Of a DNA stretch of 64,000 nucleotides, positions 34,672-47,344 are shown piece by piece (positions within the stretch are counted from its first letter, which is position 1; each line of letters begins with the position of its first letter). The position numbers and the translations under genes are program-made. The DNA comes from Ascidia mentula. Taxonomy: Eukaryota > Chordata > Ascidiacea > Phlebobranchia > Ascidiidae. The notes under the pieces were generated by a model that ran no database searches, was not told the DNA's origin, and worked only from the letters and a program-made list of their open reading frames with translations. The stretch is from positions 16,365,001-16,429,000 of the forward strand of contig OX387197.1 of NCBI GenBank assembly GCA_947561715.1, given 5' to 3'.

Positions 34672-34735
34672 TCGCCCATTGTTAAGTGGGTCGCGAAAAA
34701 AACAGAGTCCAGCCTATGTCTCCCATTGTTAAGTG
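34154..34735 (+). repeat. Three tandem 194-bp trimers, fourth cluster, last unit altered
   Basis: Diagnostic heads are at about 34236, 34430 and 34624. The third unit differs: its 67-bp monomer carries CTCGCCC instead of CTAGCCC, and it is followed by GTCTCCC instead of GTCGCCC. This point, about 34671, is a duplication breakpoint. Confidence 0.87.
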
Positions 34736-34800
34736 GGCTTGGGGCTCGAAAAAAACAGAGTCCAGCCAATGTCTCCCATTGTTAAGTGGGCTTGGGGCTC

Positions 34801-37407
34801 GAAAAAAACAGAGTCCAGCCTATCCCACCCAGTCTTAACTTCGGCCCTATCTAGCCCATTGTTAAGTGGGTGGCGAAAAAAACAGAGTTCAGCCTATGTC
34901 TCCCATTGTTAAGTGGGCTTGGGGCTAGAAAAAAAACAGAGTCCAGCCTATCTCACCCAGTCTTAACTTCGGCCCTATCTCGCCCATTGTTAAGTGGGTC
35001 GCGAAAAAAACAGATTCCAGCCTATGTCTCCCATTGTTAAGTGGGCTTTGGGCTCGAAAAAAACAGAGTCCAGCCTATCCCACCCAGTCTTAACTTCGGC
35101 CCTATCTCGCCCATTGTTAAGTGGGTCGCGAAAAAAACAGAGTCCAGCCTATGTCGCCCATTGTTAAGTGGGCTTGGGGCTCGAAAAAATCGGAGTCCAG
35201 CCTATCCCACCCAGTCTTAACTTCGGCCCTATCTAGCCCATTGTTAAGTGGGTGGCGAAAAAAACAGAGTTCAGCCTATGTCTCCCATTGTTAAGTTGGC
35301 TTGGGGCTAGAAAAAAACAGAGTCCAGCCTATCCCACCCAGTCTTAACTTCGGCCCTATCTCGCCCATTGTTAAGTGGGTCGCGAAAAAAACAGAGTCCA
35401 GCCTATGTCTCCCATTGTTAAGTGGGCTTGGGGCTCGAAAAAAACAGAGTCCAGCCTATCCCACCCAGTCTTAACTTCGGCCCTATCTCGCCCATTGTTA
35501 AGTGGGTCGCGAAAAAAACAGAGTCCAGCCTATGTCGCCCATTGTTAAGTGGGCTTGGGGCTCGAAAAAAACAGAGTCCAGCCTATCCCACCCAGTCTTA
35601 ACTTCGGCCCTATCTAGCCCATTGTTAAGTGGGTCGCGATAAAAACAGCCTATCCCACCCAGTCTTAACTTCGGCCCTATCTAGCCCATTGTTAAGTGGG
35701 TCGCGAAAAAAACAGAGTCCAGCCTATGTCGCCCATTGTTAAGTGGGCTTGGGGCTCGAAAAAAACAGAGTCCAGCCTATCCCACCCAGTCTTAACTTCG
35801 GCCCTATCTAGCCCATTGTTAAGTGGGTCGCGAAAAAAACAGAGTCCAGCCTATGTCGCCCATTGTTAAGTGGGCTTGGGGCTCGAAAAAAACAGAGTCC
35901 AGCCTATCCCACCCAGTCTTAACTTCGGCCCTATCTCGCCCATTGTTAAGTGGGTCGCGAAAAAAACAGAGTCCAGCCTATCCCACCCAGTCTTAACTTC
36001 GGCCCTATCTCGCCCATTGTTAAGTGGGTCGCGAAAAAAACAGAGTCCAGCCTATGTCTCCCATTGTTAAGTGGGCTTGGGGCTCGAAAAAAACAGAGTC
36101 CAGCCAATGTCTCCCATTGTTAAGTGGGCTTGGGGCTCGAAAAAAACAGAGTCCAGCCTATCCCACCCAGTCTTAACTTCGGCCCTATCTAGCCCATTGT
36201 TAAGTGGGTGGCGAAAAAAACAGAGTTCAGCCTATGTCTCCCATTGTTAAGTGGGCTTGGGGCTAGAAAAAAAACAGAGTCCAGCCTATCTCACCCAGTC
36301 TTAACTTCGGCCCTATCTCGCCCATTGTTAAGTGGGTCGCGAAAAAAACAGAGTCCAGCCTATGTCTCCCATTGTTAAGTGGGCTTGGGGCTCGAAAAAA
36401 ACAGAGTCCAGCCTATCCCACCCAGTCTTAACTTCGGCCCTATCTCGCCCATTGTTAAGTGGGTCGCGAAAAAAACAGAGTCCAGCCTATGTCCCCCATT
36501 GTTAAGTGGGCTTGGGGCTCGAAAAAAACGGAGTCCAGCCTATCCCACCCAGTCTTAACTTCGGCCCTATCTAGCCCATTGTTAAGTGGGTGGCGAAAAA
36601 AACAGAGTTCAGCCTATGTCTCCCATTGTTAAGTGGGCTTGGGGCTAGAAAAAAACAGAGTCCAGCCTATCCCACCCAGTCTTAACTTCGGCCCTATCTC
36701 GCCCATTGTTAAGTGGGTCGCGAAATAAACAGAGTCCAGCCTATGTCTCCCATTGTTAAGTGGGCTTGGGGCTCGAAAAAAACAGAGTCCAGCCTATCCC
36801 ACCCAGTCTTAACTTCGGCCCTATCTCGCCCATTGTTAAGTGGGTCGCGAAAAAAACAGAGTCCAGCCTATGTCGCCCATTGTTAAGTGGGCTTGGGGCT
36901 CGAAAAAAACAGAGTCCAGCCTATCCCACCCAGTCTTAACTTCGGCCCTATCTAGCCCATTGTTAAGTGGGTCGCGATAAAAACAGCCTATCCCACCCAG
37001 TCTTAACTTCGGCCCTATCTAGCCCATTGTTAAGTGGGTCGCGAAAAAAACAGAGTCCAGCCTATGTCGCCCATTGTTAAGTGGGCTTGGGGCTCGAAAA
37101 AAACAGAGTCCAGCCTATCCCACCCAGTCTTAACTTCGGCCCTATCTAGCCCATTGTTAAGTGGGTCGCGATAAAAACAGCCTATCCCACCCAGTCTTAA
37201 CTTCGGCCCTATCTAGCCCATTGTTAAGTGGGTCGCGAAAAAAACAGAGTCCAGCCTATGTCGCCCATTGTTAAGTGGGCTTGGGGCTCGAAAAAAACAG
37301 AGTCCAGCCTATCCCACCCAGTCTTAACTTCGGCCCTATCTAGCCCATTGTTAAGTGGGTCGCGATAAAAACAGCCTATCCCACCCAGTCTTAACTTCGG
37401 CCCTATC
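34801..37407 (+). repeat. Tandem block duplication F, copy 2
   Basis: Counterpart of 32065-34671 with the same private variants in the same order. It includes one 201-bp trimer at 35873 and the start of a 194-bp trimer cluster at 36890. Confidence 0.8.
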
Positions 37408-37471
37408 TAGCCCATTGTTAAGTGGGTCGCGAAAAAAACAGAGTCCAGCCTATGTCGCCCATTGTTAAGTG
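36890..37471 (+). repeat. Three tandem 194-bp trimers, fifth cluster
   Basis: Diagnostic heads are at about 36972, 37166 and 37360. It is displaced by 2,736 bp from the cluster at 34154, consistent with a tandem block duplication. Confidence 0.88.
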
Positions 37472-37510
37472 GGCTTGGGGCTCGAAAAAAACAGAGTCCA
37501 GCCTATCCCA

Positions 37511-40500
37511 CCCAGTCTTAACTTCGGCCCTATCTCGCCCATTGTTAAGTGGGTCGCGAAAAAAACAGAGTCCAGCCTATGTCTCCCATTGTTAAGTGGG
37601 CTTGGGGCTCGAAAAAAACAGAGTCCAGCCTATCCCACCCAGTCTTAACTTCGGCCCTATCTCGCCCATTGTTAAGTGGGTCGCGAAAAAAACAGAGTCC
37701 AGCCTATGTCCCCCATTGTTAAGTGGGCTTGGGGCTCGAAAAAAACGGAGTCCAGCCTATCCCACCCAGTCTTAACTTCGGCCCTATCTAGCCCATTGTT
37801 AAGTGGGTGGCGAAAAAAACAGAGTTCAGCCTATGTCTCCCATTGTTAAGTGGGCTTGGGGCTAGAAAAAAACAGAGTCCAGCCTATCCCACCCAGTCTT
37901 AACTTCGGCCCTATCTCGCCCATTGTTAAGTGGGTCGCGAAATAAACAGAGTCCAGCCTATGTCTCCCATTGTTAAGTGGGCTTGGGGCTCGAAAAAAAC
38001 AGAGTCCAGCCTATCCCACCCAGTCTTAACTTCGGCCCTATCTCGCCCATTGTTAAGTGGGTCGCGAAAAAAACAGAGTCCAGCCTATGTCGCCCATTGT
38101 TAAGTGGGCTTGGGGCTCGAAAAAAACAGAGTCCAGCCTATCCCACCCAGTCTTAACTTCGGCCCTATCTAGCCCATTGTTAAGTGGGTCGCGATAAAAA
38201 CAGCCTATCCCACCCAGTCTTAACTTCGGCCCTATCTAGCCCATTGTTAAGTGGGTCGCGAAAAAAACAGAGTCCAGCCTATGTCGCCCATTGTTAAGTG
38301 GGCTTGGGGCTCGAAAAAAACAGAGTCCAGCCTATCCCACCCAGTCTTAACTTCGGCCCTATCTAGCCCATTGTTAAGTGGGTCGCGATAAAAACAGCCT
38401 ATCCCACCCAGTCTTAACTTCGGCCCTATCTAGCCCATTGTTAAGTGGGTCGCGAAAAAAACAGAGTCCAGCCTATGTCGCCCATTGTTAAGTGGGCTTG
38501 GGGCTCGAAAAAAACAGAGTCCAGCCTATCCCACCCAGTCTTAACTTCGGCCCTATCTAGCCCATTGTTAAGTGGGTCGCGATAAAAACAGCCTATCCCA
38601 CCCAGTCTTAACTTCGGCCCTATCTAGCCCATTGTTAAGTGGGTCGCGAAAAAAACAGAGTCCAGCCTATGTCGCCCATTGTTAAGTGGGCTTGGGGCTC
38701 GAAAAAAACAGAGTCCAGCCTATCCCACCCAGTCTTAACTTCGGCCCTATCTCGCCCATTGTTAAGTGGGTCGCGAAAAAAACAGAGTCCAGCCTATGTC
38801 TCCCATTGTTAAGTGGGCTTGGGGCTCGAAAAAAACAGAGTCCAGCCTATCCCACCCAGTCTTAACTTCGGCCCTATCTCGCCCATTGTTAAGTGGGTCG
38901 CGAAAAAAACAGAGTCCAGCCTATGTCGCCCATTGTTAAGTGGGCTTGGGGCTCGAAAAAATCGGAGTCCAGCCTATCCCACCCAGTCTTAACTTCGGCC
39001 CTATCTAGCCCATTGTTAAGTGGGTGGCGAAAAAAACAGAGTTCAGCCTATGTCTCCCATTGTTAAGTGGGCTTGGGGCTAGAAAAAAACAGAGTCCAGC
39101 CTATCCCACCCAGTCTTAACTTCGGCCCTATCTCGCCCATTGTTAAGTGGGTCGCGAAAAAAACAGAGTCCAGCCTATCCCACCCAGTCTTAACTTCGGC
39201 CCTATCTAGCCCATTGTTAAGTGGGTGGCGAAAAAAACAGAGTTCAGCCTATGTCTCCCATTGTTAAGTGGGCTTGGGGCTAGAAAAAAAACAGAGTCCA
39301 GCCTATCTCACCCAGTCTTAACTTCGGCCCTATCTCGCCCATTGTTAAGTGGGTCGCGAAAAAAACAGAGTCCAGCCTATGTCTCCCATTGTTAAGTGGG
39401 CTTTGGGCTCGAAAAAAACAGAGTCCAGCCTATCCCACCCAGTCTTAACTTCGGCCCTATCTCGCCCATTGTTAAGTGGGTCGCGAAAAAAACAGAGTCC
39501 AGCCTATGTCGCCCATTGTTAAGTGGGCTTGGGGCTCGAAAAAATCGGAGTCCAGCCTATCCCACCCAGTCTTAACTTCGGCCCTATCTAGCCCATTGTT
39601 AAGTGGGTGGCGAAAAAAACAGAGTTCAGCCTATGTCTCCCATTGTTAAGTTGGCTTGGGGCTAGAAAAAAACAGAGTCCAGCCTATCCCACCCAGTCTT
39701 AACTTCGGCCCTATCTCGCCCATTGTTAAGTGGGTCGCGAAAAAAACAGAGTCCAGCCTATGTCTCCCATTGTTAAGTGGGCTTGGGGCTCGAAAAAAAC
39801 AGAGTCCAGCCTATCCCACCCAGTCTTAACTTCGGCCCTATCTCGCCCATTGTTAAGTGGGTCGCGAAAAAAACAGAGTCCAGCCTATGTCGCCCATTGT
39901 TAAGTGGGCTTGGGGCTCGAAAAAAACAGAGTCCAGCCTATCCCACCCAGTCTTAACTTCGGCCCTATCTAGCCCATTGTTAAGTGGGTCGCGATAAAAA
40001 CAGCCTATCCCACCCAGTCTTAACTTCGGCCCTATCTAGCCCATTGTTAAGTGGGTCGCGAAAAAAACAGAGTCCAGCCTATGTCGCCCATTGTTAAGTG
40101 GGCTTGGGGCTCGAAAAAAACAGAGTCCAGCCTATCCCACCCAGTCTTAACTTCGGCCCTATCTAGCCCATTGTTAAGTGGGTCGCGAAAAAAACAGAGT
40201 CCAGCCTATGTCGCCCATTGTTAAGTGGGCTTGGGGCTCGAAAAAAACAGAGTCCAGCCTATCCCACCCAGTCTTAACTTCGGCCCTATCTCGCCCATTG
40301 TTAAGTGGGTCGCGAAAAAAACAGAGTCCAGCCTATCCCACCCAGTCTTAACTTCGGCCCTATCTCGCCCATTGTTAAGTGGGTCGCGAAAAAAACAGAG
40401 TCCAGCCTATGTCTCCCATTGTTAAGTGGGCTTGGGGCTCGAAAAAAACAGAGTCCAGCCAATGTCTCCCATTGTTAAGTGGGCTTGGGGCTCGAAAAAA

Positions 40501-41762
40501 ACAGAGTCCAGCCTATCCCACCCAGTCTTAACTTCGGCCCTATCTAGCCCATTGTTAAGTGGGTGGCGAAAAAAACAGAGTTCAGCCTATGTCTCCCATT
40601 GTTAAGTGGGCTTGGGGCTAGAAAAAAAACAGAGTCCAGCCTATCTCACCCAGTCTTAACTTCGGCCCTATCTCGCCCATTGTTAAGTGGGTCGCGAAAA
40701 AAACAGAGTCCAGCCTATGTCTCCCATTGTTAAGTGGGCTTGGGGCTCGAAAAAAACAGAGTCCAGCCTATCCCACCCAGTCTTAACTTCGGCCCTATCT
40801 CGCCCATTGTTAAGTGGGTCGCGAAAAAAACAGAGTCCAGCCTATGTCCCCCATTGTTAAGTGGGCTTGGGGCTCGAAAAAAACGGAGTCCAGCCTATCC
40901 CACCCAGTCTTAACTTCGGCCCTATCTAGCCCATTGTTAAGTGGGTGGCGAAAAAAACAGAGTTCAGCCTATGTCTCCCATTGTTAAGTGGGCTTGGGGC
41001 TAGAAAAAAACAGAGTCCAGCCTATCCCACCCAGTCTTAACTTCGGCCCTATCTCGCCCATTGTTAAGTGGGTCGCGAAATAAACAGAGTCCAGCCTATG
41101 TCTCCCATTGTTAAGTGGGCTTGGGGCTCGAAAAAAACAGAGTCCAGCCTATCCCACCCAGTCTTAACTTCGGCCCTATCTCGCCCATTGTTAAGTGGGT
41201 CGCGAAAAAAACAGAGTCCAGCCTATGTCGCCCATTGTTAAGTGGGCTTGGGGCTCGAAAAAAACAGAGTCCAGCCTATCCCACCCAGTCTTAACTTCGG
41301 CCCTATCTAGCCCATTGTTAAGTGGGTCGCGATAAAAACAGCCTATCCCACCCAGTCTTAACTTCGGCCCTATCTAGCCCATTGTTAAGTGGGTCGCGAA
41401 AAAAACAGAGTCCAGCCTATGTCGCCCATTGTTAAGTGGGCTTGGGGCTCGAAAAAAACAGAGTCCAGCCTATCCCACCCAGTCTTAACTTCGGCCCTAT
41501 CTAGCCCATTGTTAAGTGGGTCGCGATAAAAACAGCCTATCCCACCCAGTCTTAACTTCGGCCCTATCTAGCCCATTGTTAAGTGGGTCGCGAAAAAAAC
41601 AGAGTCCAGCCTATGTCGCCCATTGTTAAGTGGGCTTGGGGCTCGAAAAAAACAGAGTCCAGCCTATCCCACCCAGTCTTAACTTCGGCCCTATCTAGCC
41701 CATTGTTAAGTGGGTCGCGATAAAAACAGCCTATCCCACCCAGTCTTAACTTCGGCCCTATC
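37511..41762 (+). repeat. Segmental duplication G, copy 2
   Basis: Counterpart of 30420-34671. It overlaps the region that matches 23.6-27.96 kb at offsets of 16,443-16,570 bp, so it is a mosaic with several overlapping relationships. Confidence 0.78.
38107..38688 (+). repeat. Three tandem 194-bp trimers, sixth cluster
   Basis: Diagnostic heads are at about 38189, 38383 and 38577. It is displaced by 7,091 bp from the cluster at 31016. Confidence 0.88.
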
Positions 41763-44525
41763 TAGCCCATTGTTAAGTGGGTCGCGAAAAAAACAGAGTC
41801 CAGCCTATGTCGCCCATTGTTAAGTGGGCTTGGGGCTCGAAAAAAACAGAGTCCAGCCTATCCCACCCAGTCTTAACTTCGGCCCTATCTCGCCCATTGT
41901 TAAGTGGGTCGCGAAAAAAACAGAGTCCAGCCTATGTCTCCCATTGTTAAGTGGGCTTGGGGCTCGAAAAAAACAGAGTCCAGCCTATCCCACCCAGTCT
42001 TAACTTCGGCCCTATCTCGCCCATTGTTAAGTGGGTCGCGAAAAAAACAGAGTCCAGCCTATGTCGCCCATTGTTAAGTGGGCTTGGGGCTCGAAAAAAT
42101 CGGAGTCCAGCCTATCCCACCCAGTCTTAACTTCGGCCCTATCTAGCCCATTGTTAAGTGGGTGGCGAAAAAAACAGAGTTCAGCCTATGTCTCCCATTG
42201 TTAAGTGGGCTTGGGGCTAGAAAAAAACAGAGTCCAGCCTATCCCACCCAGTCTTAACTTCGGCCCTATCTCGCCCATTGTTAAGTGGGTCGCGAAAAAA
42301 ACAGAGTCCAGCCTATCCCACCCAGTCTTAACTTCGGCCCTATCTAGCCCATTGTTAAGTGGGTGGCGAAAAAAACAGAGTTCAGCCTATGTCTCCCATT
42401 GTTAAGTGGGCTTGGGGCTAGAAAAAAAACAGAGTCCAGCCTATCTCACCCAGTCTTAACTTCGGCCCTATCTCGCCCATTGTTAAGTGGGTCGCGAAAA
42501 AAACAGAGTCCAGCCTATGTCGCCCATTGTTAAGTGGGCTTGGGGCTCGAAAAAATCGGAGTCCAGCCTATCCCACCCAGTCTTAACTTCGGCCCTATCT
42601 AGCCCATTGTTAAGTGGGTGGCGAAAAAAACAGAGTTCAGCCTATGTCTCCCATTGTTAAGTTGGCTTGGGGCTAGAAAAAAACAGAGTCCAGCCTATCC
42701 CACCCAGTCTTAACTTCGGCCCTATCTCGCCCATTGTTAAGTGGGTCGCGAAAAAAACAGAGTCCAGCCTATGTCTCCCATTGTTAAGTGGGCTTGGGGC
42801 TCGAAAAAAACAGAGTCCAGCCTATCCCACCCAGTCTTAACTTCGGCCCTATCTCGCCCATTGTTAAGTGGGTCGCGAAAAAAACAGAGTCCAGCCTATG
42901 TCGCCCATTGTTAAGTGGGCTTGGGGCTCGAAAAAAACAGAGTCCAGCCTATCCCACCCAGTCTTAACTTCGGCCCTATCTAGCCCATTGTTAAGTGGGT
43001 CGCGATAAAAACAGCCTATCCCACCCAGTCTTAACTTCGGCCCTATCTAGCCCATTGTTAAGTGGGTCGCGAAAAAAACAGAGTCCAGCCTATGTCGCCC
43101 ATTGTTAAGTGGGCTTGGGGCTCGAAAAAAACAGAGTCCAGCCTATCCCACCCAGTCTTAACTTCGGCCCTATCTCGCCCATTGTTAAGTGGGTCGCGAA
43201 AAAAACAGAGTCCAGCCTATGTCGCCCATTGTTAAGTGGGCTTGGGGCTCGAAAAAAACAGAGTCCAGCCTATCCCACCCAGTCTTAACTTCGGCCCTAT
43301 CTAGCCCATTGTTAAGTGGGTCGCGAAAAAAAAAGAGTCCAGCCTATGTCGCCCATTGTTAAGTGGGCTTGGGGCTCGAAAAAAACAGAGTCCAGCCTGT
43401 CCCACCCAGTCTTAACTTCGGCCCTATCTAGCCCATTGTTAAGTGGGTCGCGAAAAAAACAGAGTCCAGCCTATCCCACCCAGTCTTAACTTCAGCCCTA
43501 TCTCGCCCATTGTTAAGTGGGTCGCGAAAAAAACAGAGTCCAGCCTATGTCTCCCATTGTTAAGTGGGCTTGGGGCTCGAAAAAAACAGAGTCCAGCCTA
43601 TCCCACCCAGTCTTAACTTCGGCCCTATCTAGCCCATTGTTAAGTGGGTCGCGATAAAATCAGCCTATCCCACCCAGTCTTAACTTCGGCCCTATCTAGC
43701 CCATTGTTAAGTGGGTCGCGAAAAAAACAGAGTCCAGCCTATGTCTCCCATTGTTAAGTGGGCTTGGGACTCGAAAAAAACAGAGTCCAGCCTATCCCAC
43801 CCAGTCTTAACTTCAGCCCTATCTCGCCCATTGTTAAGTGGGTCGCGAAAAAAACAGAGTCCAGCCTATGTCTCCCATTGTTAAGTGGGCTTGGGGCTCG
43901 AAAAAAACAGAGTCCAGCCTATCCCACCCAGTCTTAACTTCGGCCCTATCTAGCCCATTGTTAAGTGGGTCGCGATAAAAACAGCCTATCCCACCCAGTC
44001 TTAACTTCGGCCCTATCTAGCCCATTGTTAAGTGGGTCGCGAAAAAAACAGAGTCCAGCCTATGTCTCCCATTGTTAAGTGGGCTTGGGGCTCGAAAAAA
44101 ACAGAGTCCAGCCTATCCCACCCAGTCTTAACTTCGGCCCTATCTCGCCCATTGTTAAGTGGGTCGCGAAAAAAACAGAGTCCAGCCTATGTCGCCCATT
44201 GTTTAGTGGGCTTGGGGCTCGAAAAAAACAGAGTCCAGCCTATCCCACCCAGTCTTAACTTCGGCCCTATCTCGCCCATTGTTAAGTGGGTCGCGAAAAA
44301 AACAGAGTCCAGCCTATGTCGCCCATTGTTAAGTGGGCTTGGGGCTCGAAAAAAACAGAGTCCAGCCTATCCCACCCAGTCTTAACTTCGGCCCTATCTA
44401 GCACATTGTTAAGTGGGTCGCGAAAAAAACAGAGTCCAGCCTATGTCGCCCATTGTTAAGTGGGCTTGGGGCTCGAAAAAAACAGAGTCCAGCCTATCCC
44501 ACCCAGTCTTAACTTCGGCCCTATA
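40043..44525 (+). repeat. Segmental duplication H, copy 2
   Basis: Counterpart of 23600-27955. A patch near 42.52-42.67 kb (GTCGCCC, ATCGGAG, GTTAAGTTGGC) matches the 32.4-32.6 and 39.5-39.66 kb copies instead, consistent with gene conversion or unequal exchange. Confidence 0.77.
41245..41826 (+). repeat. Three tandem 194-bp trimers, seventh cluster
   Basis: Diagnostic heads are at about 41327, 41521 and 41715. It is displaced by 7,091 bp from the cluster at 34154 and by 16,570 bp from the one at 24675. Single 194-bp units also occur near 26348, 32816, 35552, 39907, 42918 and 43888. Confidence 0.88.
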
Positions 44526-45485
44526 TAGCCCATTGTTAAGTGGGTCGCGAAAAAAACAGAGTCCAGCCTATCCCACCCAGTCTTAACTTCAGCCCTATCT
44601 CGCCCATTGTTAAGTGGGTCGCGAAAAAAACAGAGTCCAGCCTATGTCTCCCATTGTTAAGTGGGCCTGGGGCTAGAAAAAAACAGAGTCCAGCCTATCC
44701 CACCCAGTCTTATCTTCGGCCCTATCTAGCCCATTGTTAAGTGGGTCGCGAAAAAAACAGAGTCCAGCCTATGTCTCCCATTGTTAAGTGGGCTTGGGGC
44801 TCGAAAAAAACAGAGTCCAGCCTATCCCACCCAGTCTTAACTTCGGCCCTATCTCGCCCATTGTTAAGTGGGTCGCGAAAAAAACAGAGTCCAGCCAATG
44901 TCGCCCATTGTTAAGTGGCCTTGGGGCTCGAAAAAAACAGAGTCCAGCCAATGTCTCCCATTGTTAAGTGGGCTTGGGGCTCGAAAAAAACAGAGTCCAG
45001 CCTATCCCACCCAGTCTTAACTTCGGCGCTATCTAGCCCATTGTTAAGTGGGTCGCGAAAAAAACAGAGTCCAGCCTATGTCTCCCATTGTTAAGTGGGC
45101 TTGGGGCTCGAAAAAAACAGAGTCCAGCCTATCCCACCCAGTCTTAACTTCGGCCCTATCTCGCCCATTGTTAAGTGGGTCGCGAAAAAAACAGAGTCCA
45201 GCCTATGTCGCCCATTGTTAAGTGGGCTTGGGGCTCGAAAAAAACAGAGTCCAGCCTATCCCACCCAGTCTTAACTTCGGCCCTATCTAGCCCATTGTTA
45301 AGTGGGTCGCGATAAAAACAGCCTATCCCACCCAGTCTTAACTTCGGCCCTATCTAGCCCATTGTTAAGTGGGTCGCGAAAAAAAAAGAGTCCAGCCTAT
45401 GTCGCCCATTGTTAAGTGGGCTTGGGGCTCGAAAAAAACAGAGTCCAGCCTATCCCACCCAGTCTTAACTTCGGCCCTATCTAGC
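43790..45485 (+). repeat. Domain III block J, copy 1 (offset 1,859 bp)
   Basis: It matches 45649-47344. Shared landmarks are GTTTAGT, TAGCACATT, TATATAG, CCTGGGGCTAG, CTTATCTTC, GTGGCCTTGG (44915/46774) and CGGCGCTATC. A third, partial version starts near 47877 but lacks one 127-bp unit in its middle. Confidence 0.78.
44543..44743 (+). repeat. 201-bp trimer variant with CCTGGGGCTAG and CTTATCTTC (8-copy HOR marker)
   Basis: A TATATAGCCC body is followed by H2B1 (with CTTCAGCCC), H2B2, and H1B1 with the head GGCCTGGGGCTAG and the body CTTATCTTCGG. Copies begin at about 44543, 46402, 48261, 53690, 55676, 57013, 58618 and 61306. The TTAAC to TTATC change removes a TAA in one frame, which opens a 66-codon frame here. 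I do not regard it as coding. Confidence 0.85.
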
Positions 45486-45648
45486 CCATTGTTAAGTGGG
45501 TCGCGAAAAAAAAAGAGTCCAGCCTATGTCGCCCATTGTTAAGTGGGCTTGGGGCTCGAAAAAAACAGAGTCCAGCCTGTCCCACCCAGTCTTAACTTCG
45601 GCCCTATCTAGCCCATTGTTAAGTGGGTCGCGAAAAAAACAAAGTCCA

Positions 45649-47344
45649 GCCTATCCCACCCAGTCTTAACTTCAGCCCTATCTCGCCCATTGTTAAGTGG
45701 GTCGCGAAAAAAACAGAGTCCAGCCTATGTCTCCCATTGTTAAGTGGGCTTGGGGCTCGAAAAAAACAGAGTCCAGCCTATCCCACCCAGTCTTAACTTC
45801 GGCCCTATCTAGCCCATTGTTAAGTGGGTCGCGATAAAAACAGCCTATCCCACCCAGTCTTAACTTCGGCCCTATCTCGCCCATTGTTAAGTGGGTCGCG
45901 AAAAAAACAGAGTCCAGCCTATGTCTCCCATTGTTAAGTGGGCTTGGGGCTCGAAAAAAACAGAGTCCAGCCTATCCCACCCAGTCTTAACTTCGGCCCT
46001 ATCTCGCCCATTGTTAAGTGGGTCGCGAAAAAAACAGAGTCCAGCCTATGTCGCCCATTGTTTAGTAGGCTTGGGGCTCGAAAAAAACAGAGTCCAGCCT
46101 ATCCCACCCAGTCTTAACTTCGGCCCTATCTCGCCCATTGTTAAGTGGGTCGCGAAAAAAACAGAGTCCAGCCTATGTCGCCCATTGTTAAGTGGGCTTG
46201 GGGCTCGAAAAAAACAGAGTCCAGCCTATCCCACCCAGTCTTAACTTCGGCCCTATCTAGCACATTGTTAAGTGGGTCGCGAAAAAAACAGAGTCCAGCC
46301 TATGTCGCCCATTGTTAAGTGGGCTTGGGGCTCGAAAAAAACAGAGTCCAGCCTATCCCACCCAGTCTTAACTTCGGCCCTATATAGCCCATTGTTAAGT
46401 GGGTCGCGAAAAAAACAGAGTCCAGCCTATCCCACCCAGTCTTAACTTCAGCCCTATCTCGCCCATTGTTAAGTGGGTCGCGAAAAAAACAGAGTCCAGC
46501 CTATGTCTCCCATTGTTAAGTGGGCCTGGGGCTAGAAAAAAACAGAGTCCAGCCTATCCCACCCAGTCTTATCTTCGGCCCTATCTAGCCCATTGTTAAG
46601 TGGGTCGCGAAAAAAACAGAGTCCAGCCTATGTCTCCCATTGTTAAGTGGGCTTGGGGCTCGAAAAAAACAGAGTCCAGCCTATCCCACCCAGTCTTAAC
46701 TTCGGCCCTATCTCGCCCATTGTTAAGTGGGTCGCGAAAAAAACAGAGTCCAGCCAATGTCGCCCATTGTTAAGTGGCCTTGGGGCTCGAAAAAAACAGA
46801 GTCCAGCCAATGTCTCCCATTGTTAAGTGGGCTTGGGGCTCGAAAAAAACAGAGTCCAGCCTATCCCACCCAGTCTTAACTTCGGCGCTATCTAGCCCAT
46901 TGTTAAGTGGGTCGCGAAAAAAACAGAGTCCAGCCTATGTCTCCCATTGTTAAGTGGGCTTGGGGCTCGAAAAAAACAGAGTCCAGCCTATCCCACCCAG
47001 TCTTAACTTCGGCCCTATCTCGCCCATTGTTAAGTGGGTCGCGAAAAAAACAGAGTCCAGCCTATGTCGCCCATTGTTAAGTGGGCTTGGGGCTCGAAAA
47101 AAACAGAGTCCAGCCTATCCCACCCAGTCTTAACTTCGGCCCTATCTAGCCCATTGTTAAGTGGGTCGCGATAAAAACAGCCTATCCCACCCAGTCTTAA
47201 CTTCGGCCCTATCTAGCCCATTGTTAAGTGGGTCGCGAAAAAAACAGAGTCCAGCCTATGTCGCCCATTGTTAAGTGGGCTTGGGGCTCGAAAAAAACAG
47301 AGTCCAGCCTATCCCACCCAGTCTTAACTTCGGCCCTATCTCGC
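45649..47344 (+). repeat. Domain III block J, copy 2
   Basis: Counterpart of 43790-45485. A GTTTAGTAGGC variant near 46060 replaces GTTTAGTGGGC of copy 1. Confidence 0.78.

Larger units (their letters stand above)
23600..43300 (+). repeat. Array domain II (194-bp trimers, GTGGCG heads)
   Basis: Six of the seven clusters of three 194-bp trimers and most GGTGGCG heads fall here. The region is largely made of overlapping copies of one another, at offsets of 2,736, 6,214-6,468 and 7,091 bp. Confidence 0.7.

Noticed and set aside
34488..34769. 93-codon open frame on the minus strand, with a shorter relative near 45693-45884
   Set aside because: It is a reverse-strand shadow of the satellite, open only where a 194-bp trimer and a CTCGCCC variant happen to be in phase.
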